A stretch of 64,000 nucleotides of DNA, from NCBI GenBank assembly GCA_013368315.1, contig JAACJM010000049.1:124001-188000 (forward strand). The letters are read 5' to 3'. The notes under the pieces were generated by a model. The model saw only the letters and a list, made by a program, of their open reading frames with translations, searched no databases and was not told the origin of the DNA. A program made the position numbers and the translations under genes. This document shows, in pieces, positions 32,921 through 44,313 of the stretch. This DNA is from Tetrapyrgos nigripes. Its lineage: Eukaryota; Basidiomycota; Agaricomycetes; Agaricales; Campanellaceae. Numbering within the stretch: position 1 is the first letter of the stretch; each line of letters opens with the position of its first letter.

Positions 32921-34299
32921 GCACAGCAACCTCTGAGCAAGACGTGACGTCACCGTGGGGATGCCGAGGTCGTACGATCCCTCGTTGGAGTTTCAGCCTG
33001 GGCAAAGCACGCCCCAAGGGGAAGACTGCTGAGATGCTATCTATATGTATGCAGTGCCCGGAGCACCGACGGATTCTAACAAGTTTCCGTCGGCTTGTCC
33101 TCCTGTCCTCAAAAACACGAAAGAGGTTGCCTCGGTGGAATCCCTTTTCGGTACTTGACCTGTGCAAGACATATAGGGGAAAAAGTCGTCTTAGGAGGAG
33201 GAGGAGTGACCTGGCGCGAGAGATTTGGTCGTGGAAGATCTGGCCGAAAACATCATCTTCGTTCTCTAAGAGGACACGGGTCTCACGATTAGGAGTCTTC
33301 GGATGAGGCTAGACTCCACTCATGTATACGCCCTTTCTCAGTTCCTGTTGGCTTCGAACGCGTTTTTCGCATGATATGCGAGGCTAAAAGGACTAGTACT
33401 GTATGCCTAGGACAGATTTTGGAAGACCAGCTGGGTAGGATTTGAGATTTGAGAAGGAACCCTAGCACTACTTAATGAGTCTTCGTGTTTCTCTTCTACT
33501 TGGCAGCTTTTCGTCCAACTTGCTCGAGATCGACAGCGCAAGACATCCACACTTCACTTATAAACAGCCTTCCACTCTCCGCCTCTCCGCTTGCCACCTG
33601 CGCCTCCAATCGCCTTCATCGTGCCTCTATCCATCCTTCTCTCTATTGCACCCCCAACTATTGGATTAGCCAGGCTACGTAAACAACCCGTCTGTCGTCT
33701 GCCATCATCCGTCTGTCGCGCCTAGGCCTCTTGGCATTGCGTCCGTCACCCATGCATCATGACCACTCGCTCTCTCTCTCCATCGCCATTGCATTCCCAT
33801 AACCATTGGCCATGCTATCGTTACCATGCTCGTCAGACTAGGTCTAACCCTAACCCTAGTGGTCTTACAGAGACCTCTTTGGACGACGAGCCATTTCGGA
33901 CTACACTTCCCTCATCTTTCACGCTGCTACCTCCTAGGCTCAGTATGTTATGGGCATCATCTCCATGCAAATGTTGGTCCAGCTCAAGTCATTTCTGGAG
34001 CACCGTTGCCCAGCGAAGCAGGCTGCGAAGCTTGAAGCTTGAAGGCCCAACGTAGAATACTATCAATCACGTCACACCGTAGTCGGTTGAGCGTACAAGG
34101 CTACAATTATGATTTACATGTCATGCAGTCGGTACGTCGCAGCTCGATATCATTTTTTTGACTTTTCACGCTGCCATCTGCCTTTCTGACTTTATTCTGC
34201 AAACTGTAAGCTGTAAACACTCACCGACTTTTTGCTCAAGGTAGTAGGGACCTCACCTATGATCAATGACTGCTCATACTTATCAATCCACTTTTCCAG
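32921..34299. other. Region upstream of the hydrolase, no supported gene
   Basis: Contains the hydrolase promoter and several overlapping short frames of 60-120 codons (for example 32944-33306 and 33759-34055) without domains or paralogues. The telomere-like core d lies at 33842-33858. A stretch at 34110-34140 resembles 34342-34385 and looks like a partial local duplicate of the dispersed element. Confidence 0.4.
33842..33858 (-). repeat. Interstitial telomere-like tract (copy d)
   Basis: GTCTAACCCTAACCCTA on the plus strand, the reverse of copies a-c. Only weak similarity to the other copies can be followed beyond the core. Confidence 0.65.
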
Positions 34300-34785
34300 C
34301 TGCTCTCACTGAGGGCAAGGCAGTGGTCCACATTATCATTGGTATGATTTACATGATACACGATGCAGTCAATCGGTAAGTCGTCGTTTTCCTGTTTTCA
34401 CATTTTCATCTTCCTCTTGACCCTTGCCGACTTTGTCTGCTCTAGATACCTCGTATACCTGTGCATCTGTGCATCTCCACCCACATCCCTTGGAGCTATT
34501 CTCAGCATCCTTTGCCATCCTATCTCAAACCTGCGGGTTGGCCAAGGGTTAAGCTTTAATGCGTCCAGAGTCTAACCCTAACCCTAATTGGTCTACACCT
34601 GCAAGGCTGCAAAATGATAATATATCTAGGACTCTGGAACCCTCATCTCTTGTGCGATGAGCTCGTTGGCTTAGGATGTCATGGAAATGGCTATTGGGCA
34701 AATTTTTACTCCAAGCTGAAGCTGTATGCTAGCTATGTCATCGAAATGTGGGTATCCATAGGTATGTGGGCAACGTTTTCCTTAA
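34300..34785 (+). repeat. Dispersed element, copy e
   Basis: Plus orientation. GAGGGCAAGGCAGTGG and TGCAGTCAATCGGTAAGTCG lie upstream of the intact core GTCTAACCCTAACCCTAA (34570-34587); GCTATTGGGCAAATTTTTAC and CCAAGCTGAAGCTGTATGCT follow about 100 bases later. These blocks match copies b and c in the same order. The copy stops where similarity to an F-box gene begins. Confidence 0.55.
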
Positions 34786-35345
34786 TGCTCGATCTTATCC
34801 TGCAGCTTCACACGTCGATAGGGCAGCTCCTTTCTCAATTTGGGTCGGCTCTGGTCAGAGTACGCCTTCATTGTGATTCTTGTTAGTCTCTTTAAGTTCT
34901 CTTAATCCGAAATCATCTCATCAATCTCACCTGATTCTTCCTTGTTGAAAAATCCGATCTAAGCTCTCTACCCGAGCAGCTTGAATATCTGGAACTTGAC
35001 GGTCTTTGCTTGCAACGACGTTTGCTTGGGCAAAACAGCGTCGTTATTTCGATTCTTTCCGCATTATCATCATCATCATCATCATCACGAATTCGCTACC
35101 TGGTCCTCATTTTTTTATACCAACCCATGGCAGAAGTAGATATCAGCCACTAAGATACAGGAACAGCTCTCGGAATTGGATTCTGGATTGCCCATCCTCC
35201 CGTCATTGTTCAGAGAGCTTCGCACATTCGATATTACCAAGGCGACTCAGTTCCGATCGAAGACTGGGTCACCATTGATGTTGCACGGAGTCTGTTTCCC
35301 TAGACAGTCAGGAGTGGTTTGAATACTGTTTTCGAGAAAAGGTAA
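34786..35345 (+). pseudogene. F-box-3, 5'-truncated pseudogene
   Basis: Only the C-terminal third of an F-box gene is present. LGSALVRVRL-like sequence (34800-34880) corresponds to GPALVRVRL of F-box-2. After an intron comes EQLEYLELDGLCLQRRLL, the internal exon kept in F-box-2 and lost in F-box-1. SILSALSSSSSS follows, containing an ATC microsatellite (about 35065-35087), then RIRYLVLIF. A stop (TAA, near 35152) and a frame change interrupt the reading; IQEQLSELDSGLPILPS and VARSLFP, stop, TVRSGLNTVFEK continue. The final donor (AG|GTAAGAG at 35340) matches the last intron of F-box-1. The F-box itself is absent. Confidence 0.8.
35065..35087 (+). repeat. ATC trinucleotide microsatellite
   Basis: About seven to eight ATC units inside the F-box-3 pseudogene, lengthening the short Ser stretch of its relatives. 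Confidence 0.8.
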
Positions 35346-36780
35346 GAGTATGTTTGAGACTGCGTCTTTTGAAAATTGAAACCTCTTCTGACGCAATATT
35401 CAACGTACAGGTCTAGGAGTATTGGCCATGGGTTTGGTTTAGATTTCAAGGCCGGATAACGGAAGCAAGGTTAGATGCAATGGTACGACAGTAGTATGTA
35501 CGTGCTGTAACACAACCGGCCGGTGAGTTGCTAGTTTTTTCCCTTTCTCTTCCAAGACAGACACTGATCGACTTTTTCCCTTCCTGTACCTCGACATTCA
35601 CCCATTTTCTTTATCATTACCTTATCCTTTGCTTCGTTACATCGCTCTTCTTGTGTAACAATCGTCTGGATTCCGAGCCAGGTTTCTAACCCTAAAGGTG
35701 TCGCCAATTTCTGCCTGGTACTCCTTGCTCTACTTTCTTCGTCTGTCATGCTGCGGCATCCGAAACAGAGGAGCTCAAGGATGTGGATTGCGCGCAGCTT
35801 TTACCTCAGTTCCGAGTCCTATGCTTCATTCTGTCGTGCTTGGAGGGCCTTTCTTCTTCACACGGACATGGACTACACTGGACTGATACCGCAGCCTGCT
35901 GGAGTCTGGCCGTCAATCATGACGCCGCTAGCATTTCAATATTCGAGGATCTGAGGATAAAAGAGATTTTACGCGATGTTCGGATTTGATTGAAGAGGAC
36001 TGTAATTCGGATGGTTTGCTTGGCGCAGCGCGTTTAGTCACTAGTGAGTCTCCGTGAAGATGCGATATCTTAGCCCAATGTTAATTATTCCTGGCGAATA
36101 TACATAGTCCATCTACAATTCCTATTTTCTTTTCCTACCTCGTTAAGACGTCCGTCTCGCCGTTTGAGGTGTTTGATATGACCCAAACTACGACATCCAC
36201 ACCACTCGCTCCAAGCTTCAGGCGCGCAGACGTTCTTCCGTGTCACTTCAGGGTTCTAAGCTGTTCTGGGGCTCCCAGCCAGCAGTTCCTTACAGTGAAA
36301 ATGGCAATGACATTTTTGTCGGCTGGAAAATACTTGCTCCAACCTCCTCCAACTCTCTCTCCGGATCCAACCCCAGTAAACTCCAGTAACTCCTCCCGAG
36401 ACTCGGCGGGGTAGCCCCATGGGGCTACGGAACATCAATTTCGGAAAAAGTCCGGGGGCTTGAAGGTACCAGTCCTATATCTTATATCTGAACTCCTTCT
36501 CCCCTAATTGCGCTTCTTGCAGGTATGTGGGCAGTCATTCCTCAGTCCTCGTACAAGGAAGCAGTACTGGTCGGAGCTTCTGGAATCTGGAGATCTTTTG
36601 GAGTCTGGACAGGTGAAGCGACGGACCGACTTCACCGCGGATTTTCCATCAGATCCATATGGCCAGTTATGTAAGGTTCCAACTACATACTTATTTACAT
36701 AGTGCACCACGATGGACCATTCTGCTCTGGATTTCCCTTCTTCCCGCTCCGTATCCTTCAACGTCCCCAAGACCTTCTAA
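35346..36780. other. Intergenic region with no supported gene
   Basis: Carries a partial CCCTAA tract (TTCTAACCCTAAA, 35684-35696) followed by words vaguely like the dispersed element (CTACTTTCTTCGTCTGTCAT). Overlapping frames at 35698-35989 and 36508-36770 have no domains. The last part holds the promoter of the MFS transporter. Confidence 0.4.
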
Positions 36781-38891
36781 ATGTCGGCACTGGCAAAGGT
36801 CTCGTCTGTTCGCTCCGAAAGCCAGGCTGAAAAGGACCAAGTTCACACCATTTCTCATGATGGAGTCGAGGATCCAGATGCTGAGTTTGGGGGGACGGAG
36901 GAGAGGAAAAAGTTGGAGAAAAAGCTGTTGCGGAAGATAGACCTTCGTATGTCCATCATGGTGATCATTTACATTCTGAACTACGTGAGTCTTCCAGCAG
37001 TGTTTGAGTTACTTGCAGATTTAACGAACTTTTTTTACCCAGATCGACCGTAATAACGCCAGGTACCTTGTTTTCACTCGTTTTTCAACACGACGTGTCT
37101 CATGCTCGCATTCCATGACAGTGCCGCCCGACTCAAAGGTTTTGAAGAAGACCTCAAACTTGAAGGCCAGCAATTCGCAACGATCCTTTCCATTCTTTAC
37201 GTGGGTTATATTTTGATGCAAATCCCATCGTACGAGTTTCACTCGAGACTTCTTCACCAAAGATTATACTAATACTAGCTCTCAGTAACATGCTCCTCAA
37301 CAAAATTGGCAAACCGTCTTTGTATCTTCCGTGCTGCATGGCAATATGGGGTATGTCGTCGCCGCGTCCTTCTCTTCATGTAGTCATTGACATCAGTTTC
37401 ATTTGCCCAGGGATGATTTCCGCTTTGACGGGTGGGGTCCAATCTTTTCACGTCTAGCGTAGTACAATATCTAACTTGTGTTAAGGCATCTGCAATACTT
37501 TTGTCCAAGCACTGCTAACCCGGTTTTTCCTCGGGGTAAGCCCCTTCGTTCTAAACACATAGCTGATCGTGTCTGACATTTACGCAACAGTTCGTTGAGG
37601 CCGCGTTCTATCCTGGAGCCTTGTTTTTGCTTTCAAAATGGGTGAGTGCATGTTCTACCTTTCCTCCCTGTTGCTGCTGACGCTTCTGGAAATAGTACAA
37701 GAAGGAAGAGATTGGCCGAAGAACAGCTATCCTGACTTGTGGCAACCTTATCAGTAACGCTTTCGGTAATCTACTAGCCTCGGGGATCTTGAGCGGTATG
37801 GAAGGTAAACTAGGGCATAGAGCGTGGAGGTGAGTTTTTACACGCTACCCGAAGTAGTTTGCATCTAATCCTATTCAGATGGCTCTTCTACATCGAAGGA
37901 GCAGTCACTGTTTTCTTTGCAGTGGTTGCTGTGGTCGTGCTTCCCGATTTCCCTGACACCACTAGGTCTCTGTCTCCCCTTGAACGCAAACTCGCTATCA
38001 GACGAATGGCAGAAGATGCTGGAGTGGGTGACCAGGGTGAGACCGAGTATGGGATGCTACAGGGACTCTATCTCGCCATCACGGATTGGAAGATGTGGGC
38101 TTTGGCTTTAGGACTTACCTCCCAAGTCATCGCTTTATCGTTTAACCAATATTTCCCCACTCTCACTCAGACATTGGGATACTCACAAACTGTCACTCTT
38201 CTTCTCTGTGCCCCGCCGTGGATTCTGGTTGCCTTTACCGCTTTCTTTTACGCAAAACATTCCGATAGGACTCAGGAACGAGCGTATCATATCATCTTTG
38301 CCTTCCTTGTCGGCATTTTGGGCTTCATTATAGCAATTGCTACTCAAGAAACCGCCGCGAGATATGTGGCCTTGTTCTTGATGGCGCAGGGTTATTGTGG
38401 ATTCATTGTTCTGTGAGTCCATTATCGTCCTTCCATAGTTCAATGACTTATTCTATCCCTCTACAGGTACGCTTGGATACCCTCAATCTTCCCCCGTCCT
38501 CCAACGAAAAGAGCGATATCTATTGCGTTTATCAACGCGTTCTCGCAGTTGGGCAATGTCTCCGGCTCGTGAGTCTTATTCAGTCACTAAAGCCTTGCTC
38601 GTGTTGACTGACCGTCTGTCTCCAGATATGTTTGGGATAAGAGCTGGGGTCCAACCTACGTGAACTCTTATGCGGTGAGTTACCATAGATATCGTCTAAG
38701 GGGACCTCTTGCGCTAAGCACAGTCACTCTGTTTCTTTACATAGATCTGCATAGCAACATCTGGATTAGCCTGCGTAATATGCTTGGGCTTCCGTTGGCA
38801 TCTTTCAAAGCTGAACAAGAAGTTCGAGGAGGAAGAAAGAGGAACGGAAAAGGGTGCAATGGAAATCCAGGGTTTCAGATATGTCCTGTGA
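36781..38891 (+). CDS. MFS transporter, anion:cation symporter type
   Basis: About ten exons encode a 12-helix plasma-membrane carrier of roughly 500 residues. A charged cytosolic N-terminus (HTISHDGVEDPDAEF, ERKKLEKKLLRKIDLR) leads into TM1 MSIMVIIYILNYIDRNNAS, the classic motif of the allantoate/pantothenate/nicotinate permease family. FATILSILYVGYILMQIPSN, then KIGKPSLYLPCCMAIWGM and LLTRFFLGFVEAAFYPGAL follow. The second half starts at WRWLFYIEGAVTVFFAVVAV and ends with ICIATSGLACVICLGF and a charged tail ending GFRYVL, stop at 38889-38891. The loop PDFPDTTRSLSPLERKLAI between TM6 and TM7 is typical of the group. The substrate cannot be told from sequence; small organic acids, vitamins or ureides are usual. 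No linked enzyme points to one. Confidence 0.9.
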
Positions 38892-39744
38892 ATGAGGAGT
38901 GGATATTACGACTAGTGCCATGTATCATAGAAAAACGACCTCGAGCCTCTGCAATGTACTCCTACGAAAGACTGGAGAAAGGTGTCATTGCTTCCCATGT
39001 CAAATTACGAAGCTCTTTGAATGGTCTCTCAGTAGACCAGTTTTCATGATGAGTGAATAGTTTTATTGGAAATACCCAGTGAGCTGTTAGTAACGCAACG
39101 ACAAAAAAAAAATTAATAAACGCACTCCAGTCATACCTTCAGACCCTTAGCGCCTTAGCGTTAACCTCCGAAAGTCATCACTTTATTCATTGTGAGTTTG
39201 AGTTCCGGAGTCCCATCCATAGAAAATGAGTTTGCACATATTGAACCGGTCTGGGCTATGCGGGAAAGACGTCGAGTAAGTACTCAGATGAGGGACTATG
39301 ACAATTGCAATGGGTCAGGAAATGGTTATAATAGAAGAGACCTGGCAAAAGAGTTAACTCTTGAAGAAATTCGCCACACCGCTGTGGCGAGACAAGTAGA
39401 TACGCAGACACTTTGGAGGAGGGACATGATGGTGGCTGCAAACACCCTTCGACAAATACCATTTGAAAAGATACTCCAAGCTATAACTCGGCCTCAAAGG
39501 GCCTCCTAAGTGATGAACTTCTTCAAAGCATGTATTAGCATAGCATATATAGGATATCGAGTTCTCAGGAATTAAGGTGACGTTACTCTAAGGAGGCATA
39601 CATACATGAACGAATGACTTGATTAAATCATAAATACTGATTTGTCCTAAGTAGAAGTGTCCAAATGTTCAAAGAAAAGTCCCATAGTCATTAGCGAAGT
39701 CCGTTAGTTATCATCCGAATTGTACAGGTCATCAATTCCAATCA
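38892..39744. other. Intergenic region, one doubtful small frame
   Basis: A 105-codon plus frame (39192-39509; MSLSSGVPSIENEFAHIEPV, rich in Arg and Glu) has no domain, signal peptide or paralogue here, and is not called as a gene. Otherwise only 3' flanks of the two convergent neighbours; a run of A lies near 39104. Confidence 0.4.
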
Positions 39745-41117
39745 TTACTTCGGAACAGGAAGTGCCCTAACGCCTGCAGGAGGTAATGGCAACGGATTCC
39801 GAGCAGTACTAGTAGAAGCCTGCGCAGCTTTGGTTGTCGTTTTCACGTCGTCATCAGAAATTGAATTGGCACGAACATGGGAGAAATATGAGCGTGCATC
39901 CATCACTTCAGTCAAAGTCTGTGGCAGAGTGGTATTCCCAACCGGAGTAGGAGCGCGAGACGCGAAAGGATTCTCGCCATAGCTCTGGTCCACTGGATCT
40001 GACGTTCTCCACGGGTTAGGATACGCTGATGATTTACGCTCGCCTCTTTCAGCTGCGTTAATACCATCCCGTTCCGTAGTTGTTGAGATGTGAACCACAG
40101 CTGGTTCAAACTCGCTGAGTCCATATCCTTTTTTAATAGAAACGGTGTCGGACATCTTTGAGGCTATCCGCGTGAGCGAAGTATTGGGAGGGTGACTGTA
40201 TGGAGACCCTGCTCGGAAAATGTCTGAGGGAGCTTTCTTTGCGCGTCGTCTGCGACGAAGAAGAACGGCGATGAGGAAAATCAGGAATGCTATGAGCGCT
40301 GTGCCGAGGAGGACTCCAATAGCGATTGCGACGATGGTCTTGTCTGGAAGAGATTCGCTCGTCGTGGTTGTAGTGGGGGGAGCACTGTCGTTTGCACTGT
40401 CTGAGACCATGCCTGTGGTGGTGTTTGAAGAAGGGCTGGAGTTGGCTCCATTGGAGGAGTTGACGGTCTTCTCGGTGTCTGTGTCATCCGGGACCGTAAA
40501 TCTAGACGCAGAGATACATCAACCCAACTGAGACACAATGCTGTCCAGACTGACAATATACACACATGATTGCGTCAAGAGCTGCGAACTGCATTCCGGG
40601 AAGGAACGATATTTTCAGAACGTGAGTTCCATTCGGAAGCTCAGTACCCCACACCACAGTGGAGTTGACTGTTTCAGGACCACCACTCTCCCTCGTCTGA
40701 TTAGGATCCTTCATGTCCACCGAAATGGGTTTAGAGTCGTCTACCGAAACCTGGACGCCAACTTGGTATGGCCATCGAGGCGACATCAAAAATATAGCGT
40801 TTCCTGTAAAAATTGCGAGGCAATGAGTGACAAACTTTGAAGGAGAAAATGCATTACGCACCAGTAAACCTAAGCTCAGCCGTCGCGTTTGCATGTGCTT
40901 CATCTGCCAGATGATGCGAACCCCCAAAGTTGAACGAGTTTCCTGAAGGTGACGCTTCCCATCCGTCCAAATATCTAATAGCTAGGTCTGTGTCATCCAC
41001 CGTCACGTTTTGTGCGCATAGTGCAGAAGGAAGTTGAAGTGCCAAAATTAAAGATAACGCGATAAATGAGGCCCGCCGCGTAAAGAAGAAAAAAGAGAGC
41101 GTTGAAGAAAAAACCAT
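39745..41117 (-). CDS. Single-pass membrane protein with extracellular beta-rich domain (SPM-1)
   Basis: Three or four exons. Signal peptide (ASFIALSLILALQLPSALCA), an extracellular part starting QNVTVDDTDLAIRYLDGW with SPRWPYQVGVQVSVDD, PNQTRESGGPETVNSTV and LKISFLPGMQFAALDAIMCV, then a Ser/Thr-rich stalk. One transmembrane helix (IVAIAIGVLLGTALIAFLIF) is followed by a stop-transfer RRRRRAKK and a disordered cytosolic tail of about 150 residues (NPLPLPPAGVRALPVPK end). The topology is that of a type I surface sensor or adhesion protein, familiar in Agaricomycetes as uncharacterised proteins. The ectodomain pattern, with SxxWPY and LPGM, is shared with SPM-2 at 50558-51801, so the two are paralogues. 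Many NxS/T sites suggest glycosylation. No catalytic motif is seen. Confidence 0.85.
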
Positions 41118-42791
41118 GGCTGCCCTGCAGGAAAGAAAAAGAAAGAAAAAGAAGGAAGTATGAGATGAAGGTAGGGGGAAACCAAGCTAAAACCAACCGG
41201 GGCCAAGGGTAGTTATAGACCGTCGGTAACCCGTCGTTAAAAACATGAAATGATGGGAGAGCAATACCCATCAATTCCGTCAAGGCGTCAATCATGATCT
41301 CCACCATACCACACAAGTCGACTGTATTCAGTGTAAACGGAACGATAAGGCTTTGTGAAGAGTACAGCGCCTAGGAGTCCTGTCGGAACCGAGCATGCAG
41401 TTCCACAATTCCAATCCTCAGTGAGAATGTAACCGGATTGTTAGCTCAAGGAGATGTCGTGAAAAAACAACACTACTCACAAGGTTTTGACACGTTGTCT
41501 GCTGTAAATGATGCCATGTCGGTAGTCGAGATGGTTTAACCTCATGAAAATGGCTTTCCAGGTCCTCCCGTATTGCTTCACAACCATAGTAACTGGTAGC
41601 ACACCTGGGAGATTAGTGCATAGGATGTGCATAGCTTTTCGGGATGATCACTTTTTGCGGCATTAATATGGGTATTACGGGGTACACTCGCCAAGGCCTC
41701 TGCCTAGGTGCATTCCCACAAGACGACGTGTACTGAGGCTTCTACGATCTGTGATGAACAAGTCAGTAGGTAAATCACAGTATGGGTACAAGCATGCGTT
41801 CACGTAGCCTGTCAAATGGACGTTGTCCATCTGAAAACGCAATCAGCCAGTTAACGCTACTGCACTATGAGGTAAGTAGTGGTATACTCCAGGATACCCC
41901 CTTGAAGGCCATGGCAAAACTTCCCGACGAATTGGTAGAAGAAAAAGAGGTAGAACTTGAAGGGCTTCGCCAAACAAGCCCAAATTTTGATTTTCTCTTT
42001 CCTTGAACTTCAACGTTTCAACCCCGACCTCTTCACCTCGCCTCTTACATAGAAACAGTTTAAAGCGTCTCCCGTCTCATCAGCTCTCGCGTCTAGGGTA
42101 TTTCAGTCTCATCTCTCATGTGGGAGGTGTCCACGTTCATTGAAGGTCCGGATGGCAGCTGTGGAAACCAAAACACGCGTGTACGGCAGTAGTAAAGTAC
42201 TTCAAGTAAGTAGAAGCTCATTGCAATCGCGTTCTATCTCAGCCTCATCTATTTATCTTTTCAGCGTGTGTTCTTGTGCATAGCTGCCTTTTTCGTGGAT
42301 TGAATACCAATGAGTCTCATCTTGATCCACAGAACCTAAGGAACTTCTAAGTTCTCACTCCGTCCTTGAACCGGGCCCCTCTATTTTCTATTAGAATTAC
42401 TCCTTACATGGATTCAACATACCTTCCAGGAATGACACCCTTACTACCAGCTTTCGAGCTACCGTTGCAAAGTGTGCCAATAGAGCTCGAGTATGAGCTC
42501 GAGTATGTATAGATTTCTCTCAAACGTAAGTATTATAGAGGTGCTTCACACTTTCTATGCACCAGCAGTATTCGGCATTGACACGTCTCTTCAAATTCCA
42601 AGGGAAGGTATTCGGGGAACAGTCTGAAAGTTTAGGAGTAGAGGTTGCATACTATCACTCCTCAGGAAGATGTCTTGCATGCTCCAAATTATAGGCTCGG
42701 GACTAAGGTATGTGAAGTATGTCAAGGATGCCGACTGTGCGTCGGGATATAAAGGTCGGGAATCCCCTCTCGCTATCCAGATCTATACCAA
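41118..42791. other. Intergenic region with no supported gene
   Basis: A small plus frame at 42409-42513 encodes MDSTYLPGMTPLLPAFELPL followed by a repeat (GAGCTCGAGTAT twice, 42483-42507); too short to call. The frame at 41782-42006 (74 codons) has no domain. The last part is the promoter of SSP-E. Confidence 0.4.
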
Positions 42792-43256
42792 ATGGCGTTC
42801 AAACTCACTTTTCTCGCATCCCTGTCTATCATCGTATCCTCCCTCGTGGTCACAATGACTATTGCTGAACCTCTTCCCGTTGTCATTCGTTGTAAGCTTG
42901 AGCAATTGTGTATTACGTCTATTTTACTGATAACCGTATATAGGTAGCTCTGAAACTATAGTAGTAAGACTGTCGCGGATTACATTCATGAAAATTGCGC
43001 TGACCAAGATCTTTTCATCTTCTTTCGTATTAGGAAACTTGTATGTCGTTCCGGTTTCTCTTTTACTATGACTGCTCACTATATCTTTTGCTTTATGCGT
43101 CAGGCCCTTCTGGATGGCAACGTTGCGGACCTATCCAAGAAGGTGTTGGGGGACAGTGAGTCGATATTCTTTGACCTTCTCCTTGAGAAGTCTAACGAAA
43201 CATTCTTTCCTTCCTCTAATAGTTGTGAAAAAGATGGTCTCGTCTGCCCATTTTGA
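42792..43256 (+). CDS. Small secreted cysteine-rich protein SSP-E, divergent member
   Basis: Five exons, about 70 residues. Signal peptide MAFKLTFLASLSIIVSSLVV and the mature part from around TIAEPLPVVIRC. Exon 2 is about 20 nt (CSSETIV) and exon 3 is GAAACTT (7 nt). Reading on gives ETCPSGWQRCGPIQEGVGG, then HCEKDGLVCPF and stop at 43254-43256. The pattern C-P-x-G-aromatic...C-G-P...G-G-x-C...C-P-L/F-stop matches SSP-A to -D, and the multi-microexon layout matches as well, so it is a family member outside the inverted repeat. One cysteine of the CC pair is Arg here. The model was chosen because only this frame gives the shared pattern; the alternative frame through the fourth exon loses the cysteines. 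Confidence 0.7.
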
Positions 43257-44313
43257 GGTTGAGCCACTTCGGAGGACTGCGTTCATCAGCTGTTACTGTG
43301 ATAGCATGTATTTTTCCTTTTTCAGAAACAAAGTTCAGGGGTCCGCGTGAGTACGCAGTTCGAAGATTCTGTTGTAAATCTACAGAAGCTCGCGAACTTC
43401 TGTACCTCATGATTGATATCATGAACGGTTGCCGACATTAAGATTCTGACTCATACCGGGCGTCGATTTATTCTCTTCACTCGTGTGCTCGCAAGGCCTT
43501 CTTAGACAGGACCTTTTTGGCCGCGGGGATCTGTTACTATGACATGCTGTTCTGAGGATGGGAATGATAAGTTTGAGAACATTAAACATTGCACACTATT
43601 TCGAGAAGGCTTCTGCGGAGTCGGTCTTTCTCATGCTCAATTGTTTAGGGAACTCTATGATGCTTTTGCGGCTTTCTATCAACGCCCAGATCCCTCCGAA
43701 TCTGTCTTTTATCACGATTCACATATATAATGCTTGCGACGGTATTCATACTGTACCGTTTGGTCTGGTCGCAGGCAGCCCGAACCTTCACATCTTTTGG
43801 GCAATTTGCGTCCAGCGCAAGAACAATATCTGTGTTCGTCAGTATCCAGCTAGCTACTAGTACAGATGCTGACGACGCGTACGGTGTTTTTTTTTTTTTT
43901 TTTTTTTTTTGTGATTGTCTTTCCTTTCACAGTGACTTCACATAAGAAAAGTCCCTCAGGCTGTCAGATGGCCTCAGATCTCAGTCGTCTTCTAGATCCC
44001 CAAACACGTGTAAGATTCCGACCAAATCTCAGAGTCCCAAGCGTTCCTTGCTCTAGATAGGCATGCCTTGAGTCAAGATCTCTCTTTAAATCTCCGTCAT
44101 CCCCCATGTAGTCCGAAGTACCTGTTTCACACACCACTTTTCATTTCCCGGAATAGTCCTTCGTATTTTCCCGTTCTCCAGGTCTCCGGGCAACCTAAGT
44201 GCCACCGGAGGAAGAACAAGGAGCAATGGTTGATAACCTGACCATAGCCCAGCTCTCTGAGCCATATTCCTTTCGCCTTCCCTGCCTTGCCACCATAACA
44301 CCAACTGCCAAAC
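43257..44313. other. Intergenic region with a poly-T tract
   Basis: Two overlapping frames (43539-43730, 43558-43860) lack domains. A run of 24 T lies at 43887-43910. The last 300 bases are the promoter of F-box-4. Confidence 0.45.
43887..43910 (+). repeat. Homopolymer of 24 T
   Basis: Uninterrupted T24. It may be a retroposon poly-A tail read from the other strand, a nucleosome-free promoter element, or slippage; no linked element is visible. Confidence 0.9.

Noticed and set aside
32921..32953. Longer N-terminus of the hydrolase from 32953
   Set aside because: The codon there is GTG; the first ATG in frame is at 32920.
9943..34587. True chromosome end or fused telomeres
   Set aside because: Each tract has only two to three units and sits inside ordinary sequence with a common non-telomeric flank.
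39192..39509. 105-codon frame between the transporter and SPM-1 as a gene
   Set aside because: No domain, signal or splice support.
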